From Isoetes taiwanensis (lineage: Eukaryota > Streptophyta > Lycopodiopsida > Isoetales > Isoetaceae): a stretch of DNA of 64,000 nt. Both the position numbers and the translations under genes were made by a program. The DNA lies in the NCBI GenBank assembly GCA_021234155.1, contig JAJEKV010000030.1, forward strand, positions 1,562,901 through 1,626,900, read 5' to 3'. The notes under the pieces were generated by a model that saw only the letters and a program-made list of their open reading frames with translations, was not told where the DNA came from and did no database searches. Shown in pieces: positions 32,540-43,599 of this stretch; position 1 is the stretch's first letter, and each line of letters begins with the position of its first letter.

Positions 32540-33268
32540 GAAAAAGATAATGATCCCGCATTTGGATCCCGATGAACCGGAAATATGGTCGAGCCAAACT
32601 CCAACGGGATCCAAATTTGGTCCCGCCAAGCTTGTAATATTTGACGCCAATGGAGTATTAGCTGCGGTATACCACGATAAAGACGCCCCCGAGATTAACA
32701 CCTCGCAGATCCCCACCGCCGATCGGAGCATAAAATAGTGTATCCGAGGCCTAGAGCTAAGGAAATTATTGAATGGTGCATTGAACGGGGATTCGGCGGG
32801 CATATGGTCTTGTATGGCAAAGAAAAATATTGTCAATGTTCTTGGTGTTCTCGGCATTTCAGTTTTGAAGTTCAAGTTCGCTTTGGGGAAGCGAAAGGGT
32901 CGAGCATGTGTTTGACCTCGATCCGTACCATCACAAAGGGAAGCCTATAATGGTGAAAAAGGTCGGATTGGGTTTATGAGCAATTCGGGACTATGGCAAA
33001 CACAACACGCGATCATAGACGACTCCGCCTACAAGTGCTATCATAACGCAAAAATACAATCATTGCTAAGTCATATCGACCAAGAATATGAGACGGATAG
33101 GTGGTTGTCCTTCTGACCGTGGTCCCGCCTTTTGGCGAATCCCTCTTGCCATTCTTGTCGCCGGCGTGATTAGGAACTATCCGAGCCTCACGGAACCCGG
33201 ATCCGCAGAGCAAGGCGATCATCATGAAAGCTATGGACGACAAATATTTTGGTGAACAAGAAGAGTGA
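32540..33268 (+). pseudogene. FCP1/NIF-like HAD phosphatase-domain gene, frameshifted
   Basis: Successive plus-strand frames show AKLVIFDANGVLAAVYHDK (32,620-32,680), VYPRPRAKEIIEWCIERGF (32,735-32,795), IWSCMAKKNIVNVLGVLGIS VLKFKFALGK (from about 32,800), DPYHHKGKPIMVKK (about 32,920), HAIIDDSAYKCYHNAK (about 33,010) and an end at YFGEQEE followed by TGA (33,266-33,268). This order (motif I, W-S-x-M/S motif, K-P...K-L, I-D-D-S) is that of the FCP1/NLI-interacting-factor (NIF) phosphatase domain. The motif I here is DxNG rather than DxDx, a variant I associate with an uncharacterised plant subgroup. At least four frame changes in about 730 bp mean this copy is probably dead, unless it has introns that I cannot see. 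The CACTA element begins 63 bp after the stop. Confidence 0.65.
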
Positions 33269-33331
33269 CCTCCGCTTTCGATAGTCAAATTGTGTGAATA
33301 TTGTAAACAAACGTGAAAATGTATTGAACAT

Positions 33332-33735
33332 CACTACAAAAAAATTGCCCCCGTTATTTATCGCGTCTATTACGACGCCCGTGACGCCGCTTGAACGCCG
33401 ATGAACGACGCCAAAAGTCGATGAACGACGCCTATAACGACGCCCCGCACGCCGCTTTACGACGCGGACGCTGCCGCCATACTCGCCGCGAACGGCGTCG
33501 TCTTAAAAGCGACGACGTGGCGTCGTTCAACGACGCCATCGCATTACGGCACGCCACGCCGCCGGGCGGCCAGCGTGGCGTCATGAAGCGGGTTGTCGAC
33601 GTGGCGCGCCGCGTGTTTGACGCCGCTTAACGACGCCACGCATTACGCGCGCCCACGCCGCCGGCAACCGCTACAAGCTAAGCGTTACCGTTGTCGACGT
33701 AGGCGATTTAAACAACGCCGTTTAACGACGTTGTT
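33332..33735 (+). repeat. Left terminal and subterminal region of the CACTA element
   Basis: Starts with CACTACAA. From 33,370 onward it carries many copies of ACGACGCC-like words (for example ATGAACGACGCC, TATAACGACGCC, TTAACGACGCC) and their complements (GGCGTCGTT). The GC content contrasts sharply with the AT-rich sequence from 33,740. Confidence 0.8.
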
Positions 33736-34029
33736 TACGTATTAAAAAAAAAAAAAATTTATTTTTTTTAATTTTTTTTTTTATAAATTGAAAAAAATAA
33801 TAATAATACATTTATTATGAATGAAGTTAATACATTTAATTTAAAGCCTATAAAATGAATTTAACCAATAAAAAAATATAAGATTTTAACGCCATTAAAT
33901 GATGTCGCTTAAATATATTAAAAAATACAAAAATAAATGAAGCCCCAATTTTTAGCTAAATACATTAATCAATAAATTAAGCTAAATACATTAATCAATA
34001 CATTAAGCAGATTGAAAATTAAATGCTTA

Positions 34030-34350
34030 CCCGGTACATAGGGAAAAGTTGTTTTGCACAAACAACGATTTGCTAGGAGTGTACATGCAAAACAATAAAT
34101 TCAATGATTAGTAAAATATTAGTATAAATAAACAACTTAAAGGAAAAAAAAATATGGAAAATCAATGGGGGAGGGGTGGTTTCAATGACGCCCCCTTCTT
34201 GGATAACAATTTAACCTAAATAAAGCATTAGTATTTTATTAGCGTATTGAAAAAAATTAAATCCTTACCTGGAAGAGGTGCCAACTTGTTTTGCAAGAAC
34301 AACACATTTTGCTAGGAGTGTACATGCAAAACAAAAAATTCAATGATTAG
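34030..34350. repeat. Internal direct repeat of about 110 bp in the CACTA element
   Basis: The segment TTTGCTAGGAGTGTACATGC followed by AAAACAA and TTCAATGATTAG occurs at about 34,070-34,110 and again at about 34,312-34,350. Each is preceded by a related TTACC...TTGTTTTGCA word. A further GC-rich CGACGCC cluster follows at about 34,880-34,990, ending in poly(T). Confidence 0.6.
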
Positions 34351-35339
34351 AAAGAAATAGTATAAAACAACTAATAAGGAAAAATTTTGAAAGAAGAAGG
34401 GTCTCGCCTATTAACGACGCCTTCTTAGATGGGAAAAAATTAGAAGAAGAATGGAAGAATTCAAGAAGAAAAGGCTAAGAAGAAGAGGAGGAACCCGAAA
34501 ATGGGGAGGAAGAATAATGAAGAAGATGAAGCAAAGAGGAGGATTAAGAGTAAGAATTTGAATAAGAGGAGGAAGAAGTAGTATAAGAGGAGGAAGAATC
34601 AAGAAGAAGATGACAAAGGGAATGGAAGAATATGTATGGAAGAAGGATGCAAGAATGGAAGAAGAAGAATGAAGGTTGAAGGAAGAACAAACAACAAATA
34701 CAAAAAGCCCTAAATCTACCCAAAAACAAGTTTAGATTCAAAAAACGAGTTGGTTGATCCGTGTACATACCTTATGAAGCTTGTCTTACACTTAGAATAG
34801 ACTTCAAAGTAGATCCGCCCGAAAAATCGCCAAAAACGCCTCCTCCATAAGCTTTGCTTGCTCGAAAATAAGCGGCGGGATTGCCGCCTGTTTTCGATTT
34901 AAATCACAGTCGCCGCTTAACGACGCCGTGGACGCCGTTAAACGACGACAAAAACGCCGTTGAACGACGTTTGTAACGACGCTTTTTTTTTTTTTCGACC
35001 AATTTTTTTTTTTTTTTTTTTTTTTTAGTAATGCATGTACACTTGATACATGGGTTTATTTAACATGGATAGGGGTTTATTTGACTTGCTACACCCGTTA
35101 AAGTTATGAAATATACCACCATGAAAATGTTCAATGTTTTGTGGTATATCCGTTGAGCTATGAGGTATATAATACGATGATGATAACTAGTAATACCTTA
35201 CCTGCTACGATAACTAATACCTTACCAATAGCTACGTGTTCGCTTGTTACGACGACATATATATATATTTTTTTAATTTTGTCCCCTGCTATGAGAATTA
35301 ATACCCTACCAACATGCGAAGATGTAGTTTATCTCAACA

Positions 35340-38300
35340 TGCCTGTATGTTGGATGCTAGCTGACAAAAAATCAGAATTTAAGTCCGTACTATGCATTAA
35401 TTACGAATTTACGAATGTCTTGCTACTGCAAAAGCGGGCCTTGACTTCTAACTGCCACAACGGGAGGAGTACAGGTCCAAACTCCATTCCGTCAGTTCCC
35501 CTTGCTTCGCGTTCTCAACTGCATGTGATTGGCCACGTCCCAAGTGCAAAAGACCAAAACTCGGCACCCAAAACGCAAACCCTGCTAGAACCTAGCAACT
35601 CATAGGGTTTACGTTTCGGAGGCTCTATGCTTGTCAGATTTGACTAGGACCTTGGCGCGGTCTTGATCGTGGGACCCTAAAACCACCCGGCGGCTTGCCC
35701 CAAAAGTCTTCTCCCAAAGGCCCCGGCGACGGACGGGCAACTTCCTCTCCCGAATCGGATCCTGTCTCGCCAATGGACTCTAACGTCGACATTGCCCTAG
35801 GGACCAAGTTTTGTGGCCGAAGCCCACCCCTTCTCAAGAAGCGCCAAACTATCTCATGTGCAACACACCGTAGTCAATTGGCCTAGGAGGTGGTCAATCT
35901 TTTAATATATCCTGGCGTAAAGTGTTTCTTTCTTTTGCAAAACCGGACCGTGTAACTTGGTCCCTAGGGTAATTTTGGCATTCCTGGACGATGTGGCGAA
36001 GTCGGATCGGCATTTCGAAACCTCTGCAATGTCCGAACGACAAAACACTTTGGTTTCTACATTATCGCCTCGCTGGACACTTCAGCGGTTTGATATGTTT
36101 TCCTGGACGGATGTTGGATTTTTTGGACCTTCTCGGACCAGGTTCCCGGAACAAAGGATTCAACGGCCGGATACGACGGAACCGAGATCCCGAGTGTGGT
36201 CTTTAGCGTACACCCCCGGGCGCAATACGCCGTGAAAGGCTGCCTCGAAAGCTTTTTGGGGCTCGCCTCCGGGGTTCTGGACTCTCCCTCTAATGAGGAG
36301 GCCTTGCAAGGTCCTCGGCCTTGTTTGACTTGGGCAAGTGTGCCCCGCTTCTGCCCAACAACAAGCCGCCTGCGACCGTTCTAGTGCAAACTATTTGATC
36401 TAAACCTTATCCAAAATTTTTGAAAGTTGGCCTGTATGTTGGCGATGACTTAGGAAGCTAGCGGACAAAAAAAATCAGAATTTAAGTCCGTACTATGCAT
36501 TAATTACGAATTTACGAATGTCTTGCTACTTGCAAAAGCGGCCCTTGACTTCTAACCGCCACAACGGAGGGAGTACAGGTCCAAACTCCATTCCGTCGGT
36601 TCCCTTGCTTCGCGTTCTCAACCGCATGTGATCGGCCACGTCCCAAGTGCAAAAGACCAAAACTTCGGCACCCAAAACGCAAACCCTTCTAGAACCCGCA
36701 ACTCATAGGGTTTACGTTTGGAGGCTCTATCCTTGTCGATTTGACTAGGACCTTGCGCCCGTGTCTTGATGTAGAGGGGTGTTGACGCCTTGAGCACGGA
36801 CCCTAAAAACCACCCGGAAGCAAAATTTGCCCCAAAAATTCCTCTCCCAAAGGCCCCGGCGACGGACGGGCAACTTCCCTCTCCTAACCGTGATCCGCTC
36901 GCCAATGGACTCAGAACGTCGACATTGCCCTACGGACCAAGTTTTGTGGCCAGAAGCCCACCCCTTCTCGAAGAAGCGCCAAACTATCTCATGTGCAACA
37001 CACTCGTAGTCAATTGGCCTAGGAGGTGGTTGCTGAATACTGCAATGTAGGGCGTAAGTGTTTGTTTCTTTTGCAAAACTGACCGTATAACTTGGTCCCT
37101 AGGGTAATTTTGGCATTCCGGACGATGTGGCGAAGTCGGTTCGGCATTTCGGAGCCTCCGCAATGTCCGAACGACAAAACACTTTGGTTTCTACGCTGTC
37201 GCCCGCAGGACGCTTCGCGGTTTGATATGTTCTCCCGGACGGATGTTGGATTTTTTTGGACCTTCTCGGACCAGGTTCCTGGAACAAAGGATTCAACGGT
37301 CGGATACGGGAACCGAGATCCGGGAGTGTGGTCTTTAGCGTACGCCCCCCCGACGGAGCGCTGCCAGGAAAGGCTGCCTCGGGAAGCTTTTTGGGGCTCG
37401 CCTCCTGGGGTTCGGACTCTCCCCTTTAATGAGGAGGCCTTGCAAGGTCCTGGCCTTGTTTGACTTGGGCAAGTGTGCCGCCTCTACGCCTAACAACAAC
37501 AGTCAGCCTGACCGTTCTAGTGCAAACTATTTGATCTAAACCATATCCAAAATTTTTGAAAGTTGGCCTGTATGTTGGCGATGACTTAGGATGCTAGCTG
37601 ACAAAAAATCAGAATTTAAGTCCGTACTATGCATTAATTACGAATTTATGAATGTCTTGCTACACGCAAAAGCGCCTTGACTTCTAACCGCCACAACGGA
37701 GGAGTACAGATCCAAACTCCATTCCGCTGGGTTCCCCTGCTTCAAGCGTTCTCAATCGCATGTGATTGGCCACGTCCCAAGTGCAAAAGACCAAAACTTC
37801 GGCACCCAAAACGCCAAACCTCGCTAGAACCTCGCAACTCATAGGGTTTTACGTTTGGGAGGCTCTATGCTTGTCGATTTGACTAGGACCTTGCGCCATG
37901 TCTTGGCGTAGGGGGGGTGTTGACGCCGCTGAGCACGGACCCTAAAACCACCCCGAAGCAGCTTGCCCCAAAAGTCCTCTCCCAAAGGCCACGGGCGACG
38001 GGACGGGCACTTCGCCTCCCGGAATCGTGTGATCCGCCTCTTCCGATGGACTCGTGAAACGCCGACATTGCCCTAGGGACCAAGTTTTGTGGCCAGAAGC
38101 CCAGCCTTCAAGAAGCGCAAACTATCTCATGTGCAAATACACTCGTAGTCAATTGGCCTAGGAGGTGGGCAAATACCGCAATGTAGGGCATAAGTGTTTC
38201 TTTTTTTGCAAAACGACCGCGGTAACTTGGTCCCTAGGGTAATTTTGGCATTTCGGACGATGTGGCGAAGTCGGATCGGCATTTCGAACCTCCGCAATGT

Positions 38301-41300
38301 CCGAACGACAAAACACTTTGTTTCTACATTGTCGCCAGCGGACGCCAGCGGTTTGATATGTTTTCCCTGACGGATGTTGGATTTTTGGACCTTCTCGGAC
38401 CAGGTTCCCGGAACAAAGGATTCAACGGCCGGATACGGAACCGATCCGGGAGTGTGGTCTTTAGGCGTACACCCCCGGGCGCAGTTTGCCGGAAAGGTCA
38501 GCCTCGGGAAGCTTTTTGGGGCTCGCCTCACGGGGTTCTGGACTCTCCCTCTAATGAGGAGGTCTTGCAAGGTCCCGGCCTTATTTGACTTGGGGCAAGT
38601 GTGCGGCGCCGCCCAACAACAAAGCTGCCCGGACTGTTCTAGTGCAAACTATTTGATCTAAACCTTATCCAAAATTTTTTGAAAGTTGGCACTCAGATGT
38701 TGGCGATGACTTAGGAAGCTAGCGGACAAAAAAAATCAGAATTTAAGTCCGTACTATGCATTAATTACGAATTTACGAATGTCTTGCTACCGCAAAAGCG
38801 CCCTTTGACTTCTAACCGCCACAACGGAGGAGTATTAGGTCCAAACTCCATTCCGCCGGTTCCCTTTGCTTCGCTTCAATCAGACATGTGATCGCCACGC
38901 CCCAAGTGCAAAAAGACCAAAACTTCGCACCCAAAACGCAAAACCCTCGCTAGAACCCGCAACTCATGTTACATTTCGGAGGCTCTATCCTTGTCGATTT
39001 GACTAGGACCTTGCGCCGATGTCTTGATGTAGAGGGGGTGTTGACGCCAGGACCCCAAAACCAAATCCCACGGACCCTAAAACCACCCTGAAGCAAAAAG
39101 TTTTGCCCCAAAATTCCTCTCCAAAGGCCCCGTAGTCATCAATTCGCGACGGACGGGCAACTTCCCCTCTCCGTAACCGCGGATCCGGCTCTCGCGTCAA
39201 TGGACTCAGAACGCCGACATTGCCCTACGGACCAAGTTTTGTGGCCAGGCCCACCCCTTCTCGGAGCGAAGCGCCAAACATCTCATGTGCAACACACTCA
39301 GAGTCAAATTGGCCTAGGAGGTGGTTGGACTTAGAATAATCGCAATGTAGGGCGTAAGTGTTTGTTTCTTTGCAAAACTGACCGTGATAACTTGGTCCCT
39401 AGGGTAATTTTGGCATTCCGGACGATGTGGCGAAGTCGGTTCGGCATTTCGGAGCCTCCGCAATGTCCGAACGACAAAACACTTTGGTTTCTACGCTGTC
39501 GCCCGCAGGACGCTTCGCGGTTTGATATGTTCTCCCGGACGGATGTTGGATTTTTTTGGACCTTCTCGGACCAGGTTCCTGGAACAAAGGATTCAACGGT
39601 CGGATACGGGAACCGAGATCCGGGAGTGTGGTCTTTAGCGACGCCCGACCTGAAGCGCCACCGGAAAGGCTGCCTCGAAGCTTTTTGGGGCTCGCCCCTG
39701 GGTTCTGGACTCTCCCCTTTAATGAGGAGGCCTTGCAAGGTCCTCGCCTTGTTTGACTTGGGCAAGTGTGCCCGCCTTCGGGCCCAACAACAAAGCAGCC
39801 TGACCGTTCTAGTGCAAACTATTTGATCTAAACCATATCCAAAATTTTTGAAAGTTGGCCTGTATGTTGGCGATGACTTAGGATGCTAGCTGACAAAAAA
39901 TCAGAATTTAAGTCCGTACTATGCATTAATTACGAATTTACGAATGTCTTGCTACTGCAAAAGCGCGCCTTGACTTCTAACTGCCACAACGGGAGGAGTA
40001 CAGGTCCAAACTCCATTCCGTCAGTTCCTTGCTTCAAGTTCTCAATCGCATGTGATTGGCCACGTCCCCCAGTGCAAAAGACCAAAACTTCGCACCTCCA
40101 AACGCAAAACCCCGCTAGAACCCTCGCAACTCATAGGGTTTACGTTTCGGAGGCTCTATGCTTGTCAGATTTGACTAGGACCTTGCGCCGTGTCTTGACG
40201 TAGAGGGGGGGTGTTGACGCCTTGAAACTCGGACCCTAAAACCACTTTCAAGCGGCTTGCCCCAAAAGTCCTCTCCCAAAGGCCCCCGCGACGGACGGGC
40301 AACTTCCCTCTCCCGAACCGATCCGCCTCCCGCCAATGGACTCGAACATCGACATTGCCCTAGGGACCAAGTTTTGTGGCCGTAAGCCCACCCCTTCTCG
40401 GGAAGCCAAACTATCTCATGTGCAACACACTGTAGTCAATTGGCCTAGGAGGTGGCACGAATCGCAAATGTAGGGCGTAAGTGTTTCTTTCTTTTGCAAA
40501 ACCGACCGCGGTAACTTGGTCCCTAGGGTAATTTTGGCATTCCGGACGATGTGGCGTTTGGATCGGCATTTGAGCCTCCGCAATGTCCGAAACGACAAAA
40601 CACTTTGGTTTCTACACTGCCAGCTCGCGCCAAGCGGTTTGATATGTTCTCCCGACGGATGTTGGATTTTTTGGACCTTCTCGACCAGTTCCCCGAACAA
40701 AGGATTCAACTACCGGATACGGAACCGAGATCCGGAGTGTGGTCTTTAGCGTGCACCCCCCGGAGCAAGATCTTTGCCGCCAGAAAGGCTGCCTCGAAGC
40801 TTTTGGGGCTCGCCTCCCGGGTTCTGGACTCTCCCTCTAATGAGGAGGCCTTGCAAGGTCCTCGACCTTGTTTGACTTGGGCAAGTGTGCTGCCCCTCGG
40901 TGCCCAACAACAGTCAGCCCTGGACCGCTCTAGTGCAAACTATTTGATCTAAACCTTATCCAAAATTTTTGAAAGTTGGCCTATATGTTGGCGATATTTA
41001 GGAAGCTAGCCGACAAAAATCAGAATTTAATTCCGTACTATGCATTAATTACGAATTCTTAATGTCTCCTACTTGCAAAAGCGGCCCTTGACTTCTAACC
41101 GCCACAACGGGAGGAGTACAGGTCCAAACTCCATTCCCCAGTTCCCTTGCTTCGCGTTCTCAACTGCATGTGATCGGCCACGCCCCAAGTGCAAAAGACT
41201 AAAACTTCGGCACCCAAAACGCAAAACCCCGCTAGAACCCGCAACTCATGGGGTTTACGCTTTGAGGCTCTATCCTTGTCGGTTTGACTAGGACCTTTGC

Positions 41301-42765
41301 GCCGCGTCTTGATGTAGAGGGGGTGTTGACGCCGAGCAGCACGGACCCTAAAACCACCCGGAAGCAGCTTGCCTCAAAATTCCTCTCCGGAAGGCCTCGG
41401 CGACGGACGGCAACTTCCCTCCCGAACAGGATCCGTCTCTCGCCAATGGACTCGAACGCCGACATTGCCCTAGGGACCAAGTTTTGTGGCGAAGCCCACC
41501 CCTTCTCGAAGCGCCAAACTATCTCATGTGCAACACACTTTCGTAGTCAATTGGCCTAGAGGTGGTCAAATACCGCAATGTAGGCGTGGAGTGTTTGTTT
41601 CTTTTGCAAACCGACCGTATAACTTGGTCCCTAGGGTAATTTTGGCATTCCTAACGATGTGGCGGTCGGTTCGGCATTTCGAAGTTCCCACAATGTCCGA
41701 ACGACAAAACACTTTGGTTTCTACTGCCGCCGGGGCGACGCAGCGGTTTGATATGTTCTCCTGACGGATGTTGGATTTTTTTTTGACCTTCTCGACCAGG
41801 TTCTTGGAACAAAGGATTCAATGGTCTGATACGGGAACCAAGATCCTGAGTGTGGTCTTTAGCGTCGCCCCACGGGCTACCGCCAGAAAGGCTGCCTCGG
41901 GGAAGCTTTTGGGGCTCGCCTCCCGGGTTCTGACTCTCCCTCTAATGAGGAGGCCTTGCAAGGTCCCGGCCTTGTTTGACTTGGGCAAGTGTGCCGCCTC
42001 TGCCCAACAACAAAGCTGCCCTACCGTTCTAGTGCAAACTATTTGATCTAAACCATATCCAAAATTTTTGAAAGTTGGCCCTCAGATGTTGGCGATGACT
42101 TAGGATGCTAGCCGACAAAAAATCAGAATTTAAGTCTGTACTATGCATTAATTACGAATTTACGAATGTCTTGCACGCAAAAGCGGCCTTGACTTCTAAC
42201 CGCCACAACGGGAGGAGTACAGTCCAAACTCCATTCCGTCGCCTCCCTGCTTCGCGTTCTCAATCGCATGTGATCGCCACGCCCCAAGTGCAAAAGACCA
42301 AAATTCGGCACCCAAAAACGCAAACCCTCGCTAGAACCTCGCAACTCATAGGGGTTTACGCTTTGAGGCTCTATCCTTGTCGATTCGGACTAGGACCTTT
42401 AGCGCCATGTCTTGACGTAGGGGGTGTTGACGCCGAAAGCACGGACCCTAAAACCACCCGGGCAGGCTTTGCCCCAAAAGTCCTCTCCCGAAGGCCCTGG
42501 CGACGGACGGGCAATTTTCCCTCTCCGGAACCGTGATTCGGCTCTGCCAATGGACTCAGAACGTCGACATTGCCCTAGGGACCAAGTTTTGTGGCCAGAA
42601 GGCCACCCCTTCTCGAAGAAGCGCCAAACTATCTCATGTGCAACACACTCGTAGTCAATTGGCCTAGGAGGTGGCTGTTGAATACTGCAATGTAGGGCGT
42701 AAGTGTGTCGTTTTTTTGCAAAACTGACCGTGTAACTTAGTCCATAGGGTAATTTTGGCATTCCA
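35340..42765. repeat. Tandem array of ~1.13-kb units in an A/B dimeric higher-order arrangement
   Basis: The anchor CTTGGTCCCTAGGGTAATTT (last copy slightly mutated) recurs at 35,957, 37,091, 38,227, 39,391, 40,515, 41,623 and 42,737, spacing 1,108-1,164 bp. Variants alternate. Units starting near 35,355, 37,590, 39,880 and 42,105 carry GGATGCTAGC before GACAAAAAATCAG. Those near 36,455, 38,710 and 41,005 carry GGAAGCTAGC. Independently, GGATCGGCATTT (35.96, 38.23, 40.5 kb) alternates with GGTTCGGCATTT (37.1, 39.4, 41.6 kb), and AAACCATATCC with AAACCTTATCC. Open frames in the units are short, differ between copies and are broken by small indels, so no gene is called. Confidence 0.9.
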
Positions 42766-42769
42766 AACG

Positions 42770-43347
42770 ATAAGCAACGTCGAGATTAAATTTTTTTTTT
42801 TTTTTTTTTTTTTTCCCCAAAAAAAAAAAAAAAAATAGTGACGTCGTTAAACGACGTTGCTTACGTGGCGCTCTGCTGACAATAGCGTGGCGCGGACGAT
42901 CTGGGCCATCGCCGGCAAAACTGGCCGCCACGCCGGATATTCCGGGCATGGCAGACACTTTGGCGCGTGCCGGGCATGTCGCCAAACCACGAAGGCCGAC
43001 CGTCACGCCGATTTTTAGTCGCCGCTCAACGACGTCGTCATGTCGACGGGCGAGAACGGTGGCGTGCCCGGCCGGCATGTCGGCAAGCCACGCGGCCGGA
43101 TGTGCCACGCCGGCTTCGTGAGGCGCCGTTCAACGGCGTTCACCGGCGATGTTTTGACACGCAGCCTACCAGCTTGGCGGCGTACCATGCCACGCAGCCA
43201 ATCCGACACCGCCATCCCCGAAAAACGTCGTTGAGCGGCGCCGAAGCGACGTTGTCGCCGTTGAACGACGATGTCGTTGATGTTCGGCGGCGACCCGCCG
43301 TTCTTCGACGCCGCGGCGTCGTTGGGCGTCGACTATCCCTTGTAGTG
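42770..43347 (-). repeat. Right subterminal region and terminus of the CACTA element
   Basis: After a poly(T)/poly(A) junction (about 42,790-42,835) the sequence becomes GC-rich. It has GTCGTTAAACGACG, GCCGCTCAACGACG, GTTGAACGACG and related words in both orientations, ending with the TTGTAGTG terminus at 43,347. Confidence 0.8.
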
Positions 43348-43387
43348 CATTTTGTAATGAATATACTTGTATATTGAGTTTTACGAT

Positions 43388-43594
43388 GCCTTTCGACTCA
43401 CGAGTGGAAAAGGCATGCTTGTCCCGTTGATGAGACCATTTGTATGTTTGATTGTGTGGACCGGATGCGGCCACAATGTATTATGATGATGCTTCTACGT
43501 TGCGTTTCTGGGCCTTTCTCGACTTCGCGAGTCGAAAAGGCACCGGGTTGTACTTTCACTTTTATGGGCCTTTCGACTTCGCGAGTCGAGAAAG
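43388..43594. repeat. Three copies of a CG-rich hairpin motif
   Basis: Hairpins of the form GCCTTT-(CT)-CGACTTCGCGAGTCG-AAAAGGC lie at 43,388-43,414 (degenerate: CGACTCACGAGTGG), 43,512-43,541 and 43,568-43,594. A related core, ACTCGCGAGT followed by CGAGAAAACTCG, occurs at 32,366-32,387 upstream of the FCP1-like gene. All four are therefore in the host sequence that the CACTA element interrupted. Confidence 0.65.
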
Positions 43595-43599
43595 ACACT

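Larger units (their letters stand above)
33332..43347. mobile_element. Non-autonomous CACTA (En/Spm-type) DNA transposon, about 10.0 kb
   Basis: The left end begins CACTACAAAAAAATTG at 33,332. The right end is ...CCCTTGTAGTG at 43,347, whose reverse complement starts CACTACAAGGG. Both ends are flanked by the trinucleotide CAT (33,329-33,331 and 43,348-43,350), the 3-bp target duplication expected of CACTA elements. The subterminal 400-600 bp at both ends are unusually GC-rich and full of ACGACGCC/CGACG words in both orientations, as expected of transposase-binding subterminal repeats. No transposase gene was recognised. The centre is occupied by a ~7.4-kb tandem array. Perfect terminal identity is only 8 bp. 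Confidence 0.85.

Noticed and set aside
33391-33630. Arg/Ala-rich open frame in the left CACTA subterminal region
   Set aside because: Translation of repeated ACGACGCC words, not a protein.
35340-42765. Repeated open frames of 60-150 codons in the tandem array, on both strands
   Set aside because: They shift frame between units because of small indels, lack recognisable domains and have no consistent start or stop. They are shadows of the repeat.
35340-42765. Array considered as a CRISPR-like or rDNA intergenic repeat
   Set aside because: Units of 1.1 kb without short spacers or rRNA sequence. The surrounding CACTA ends explain its location.
42737-43377. Arg/Pro-rich open frames at the right CACTA end
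   Set aside because: Same cause: GC-rich subterminal repeats; no conserved domain.
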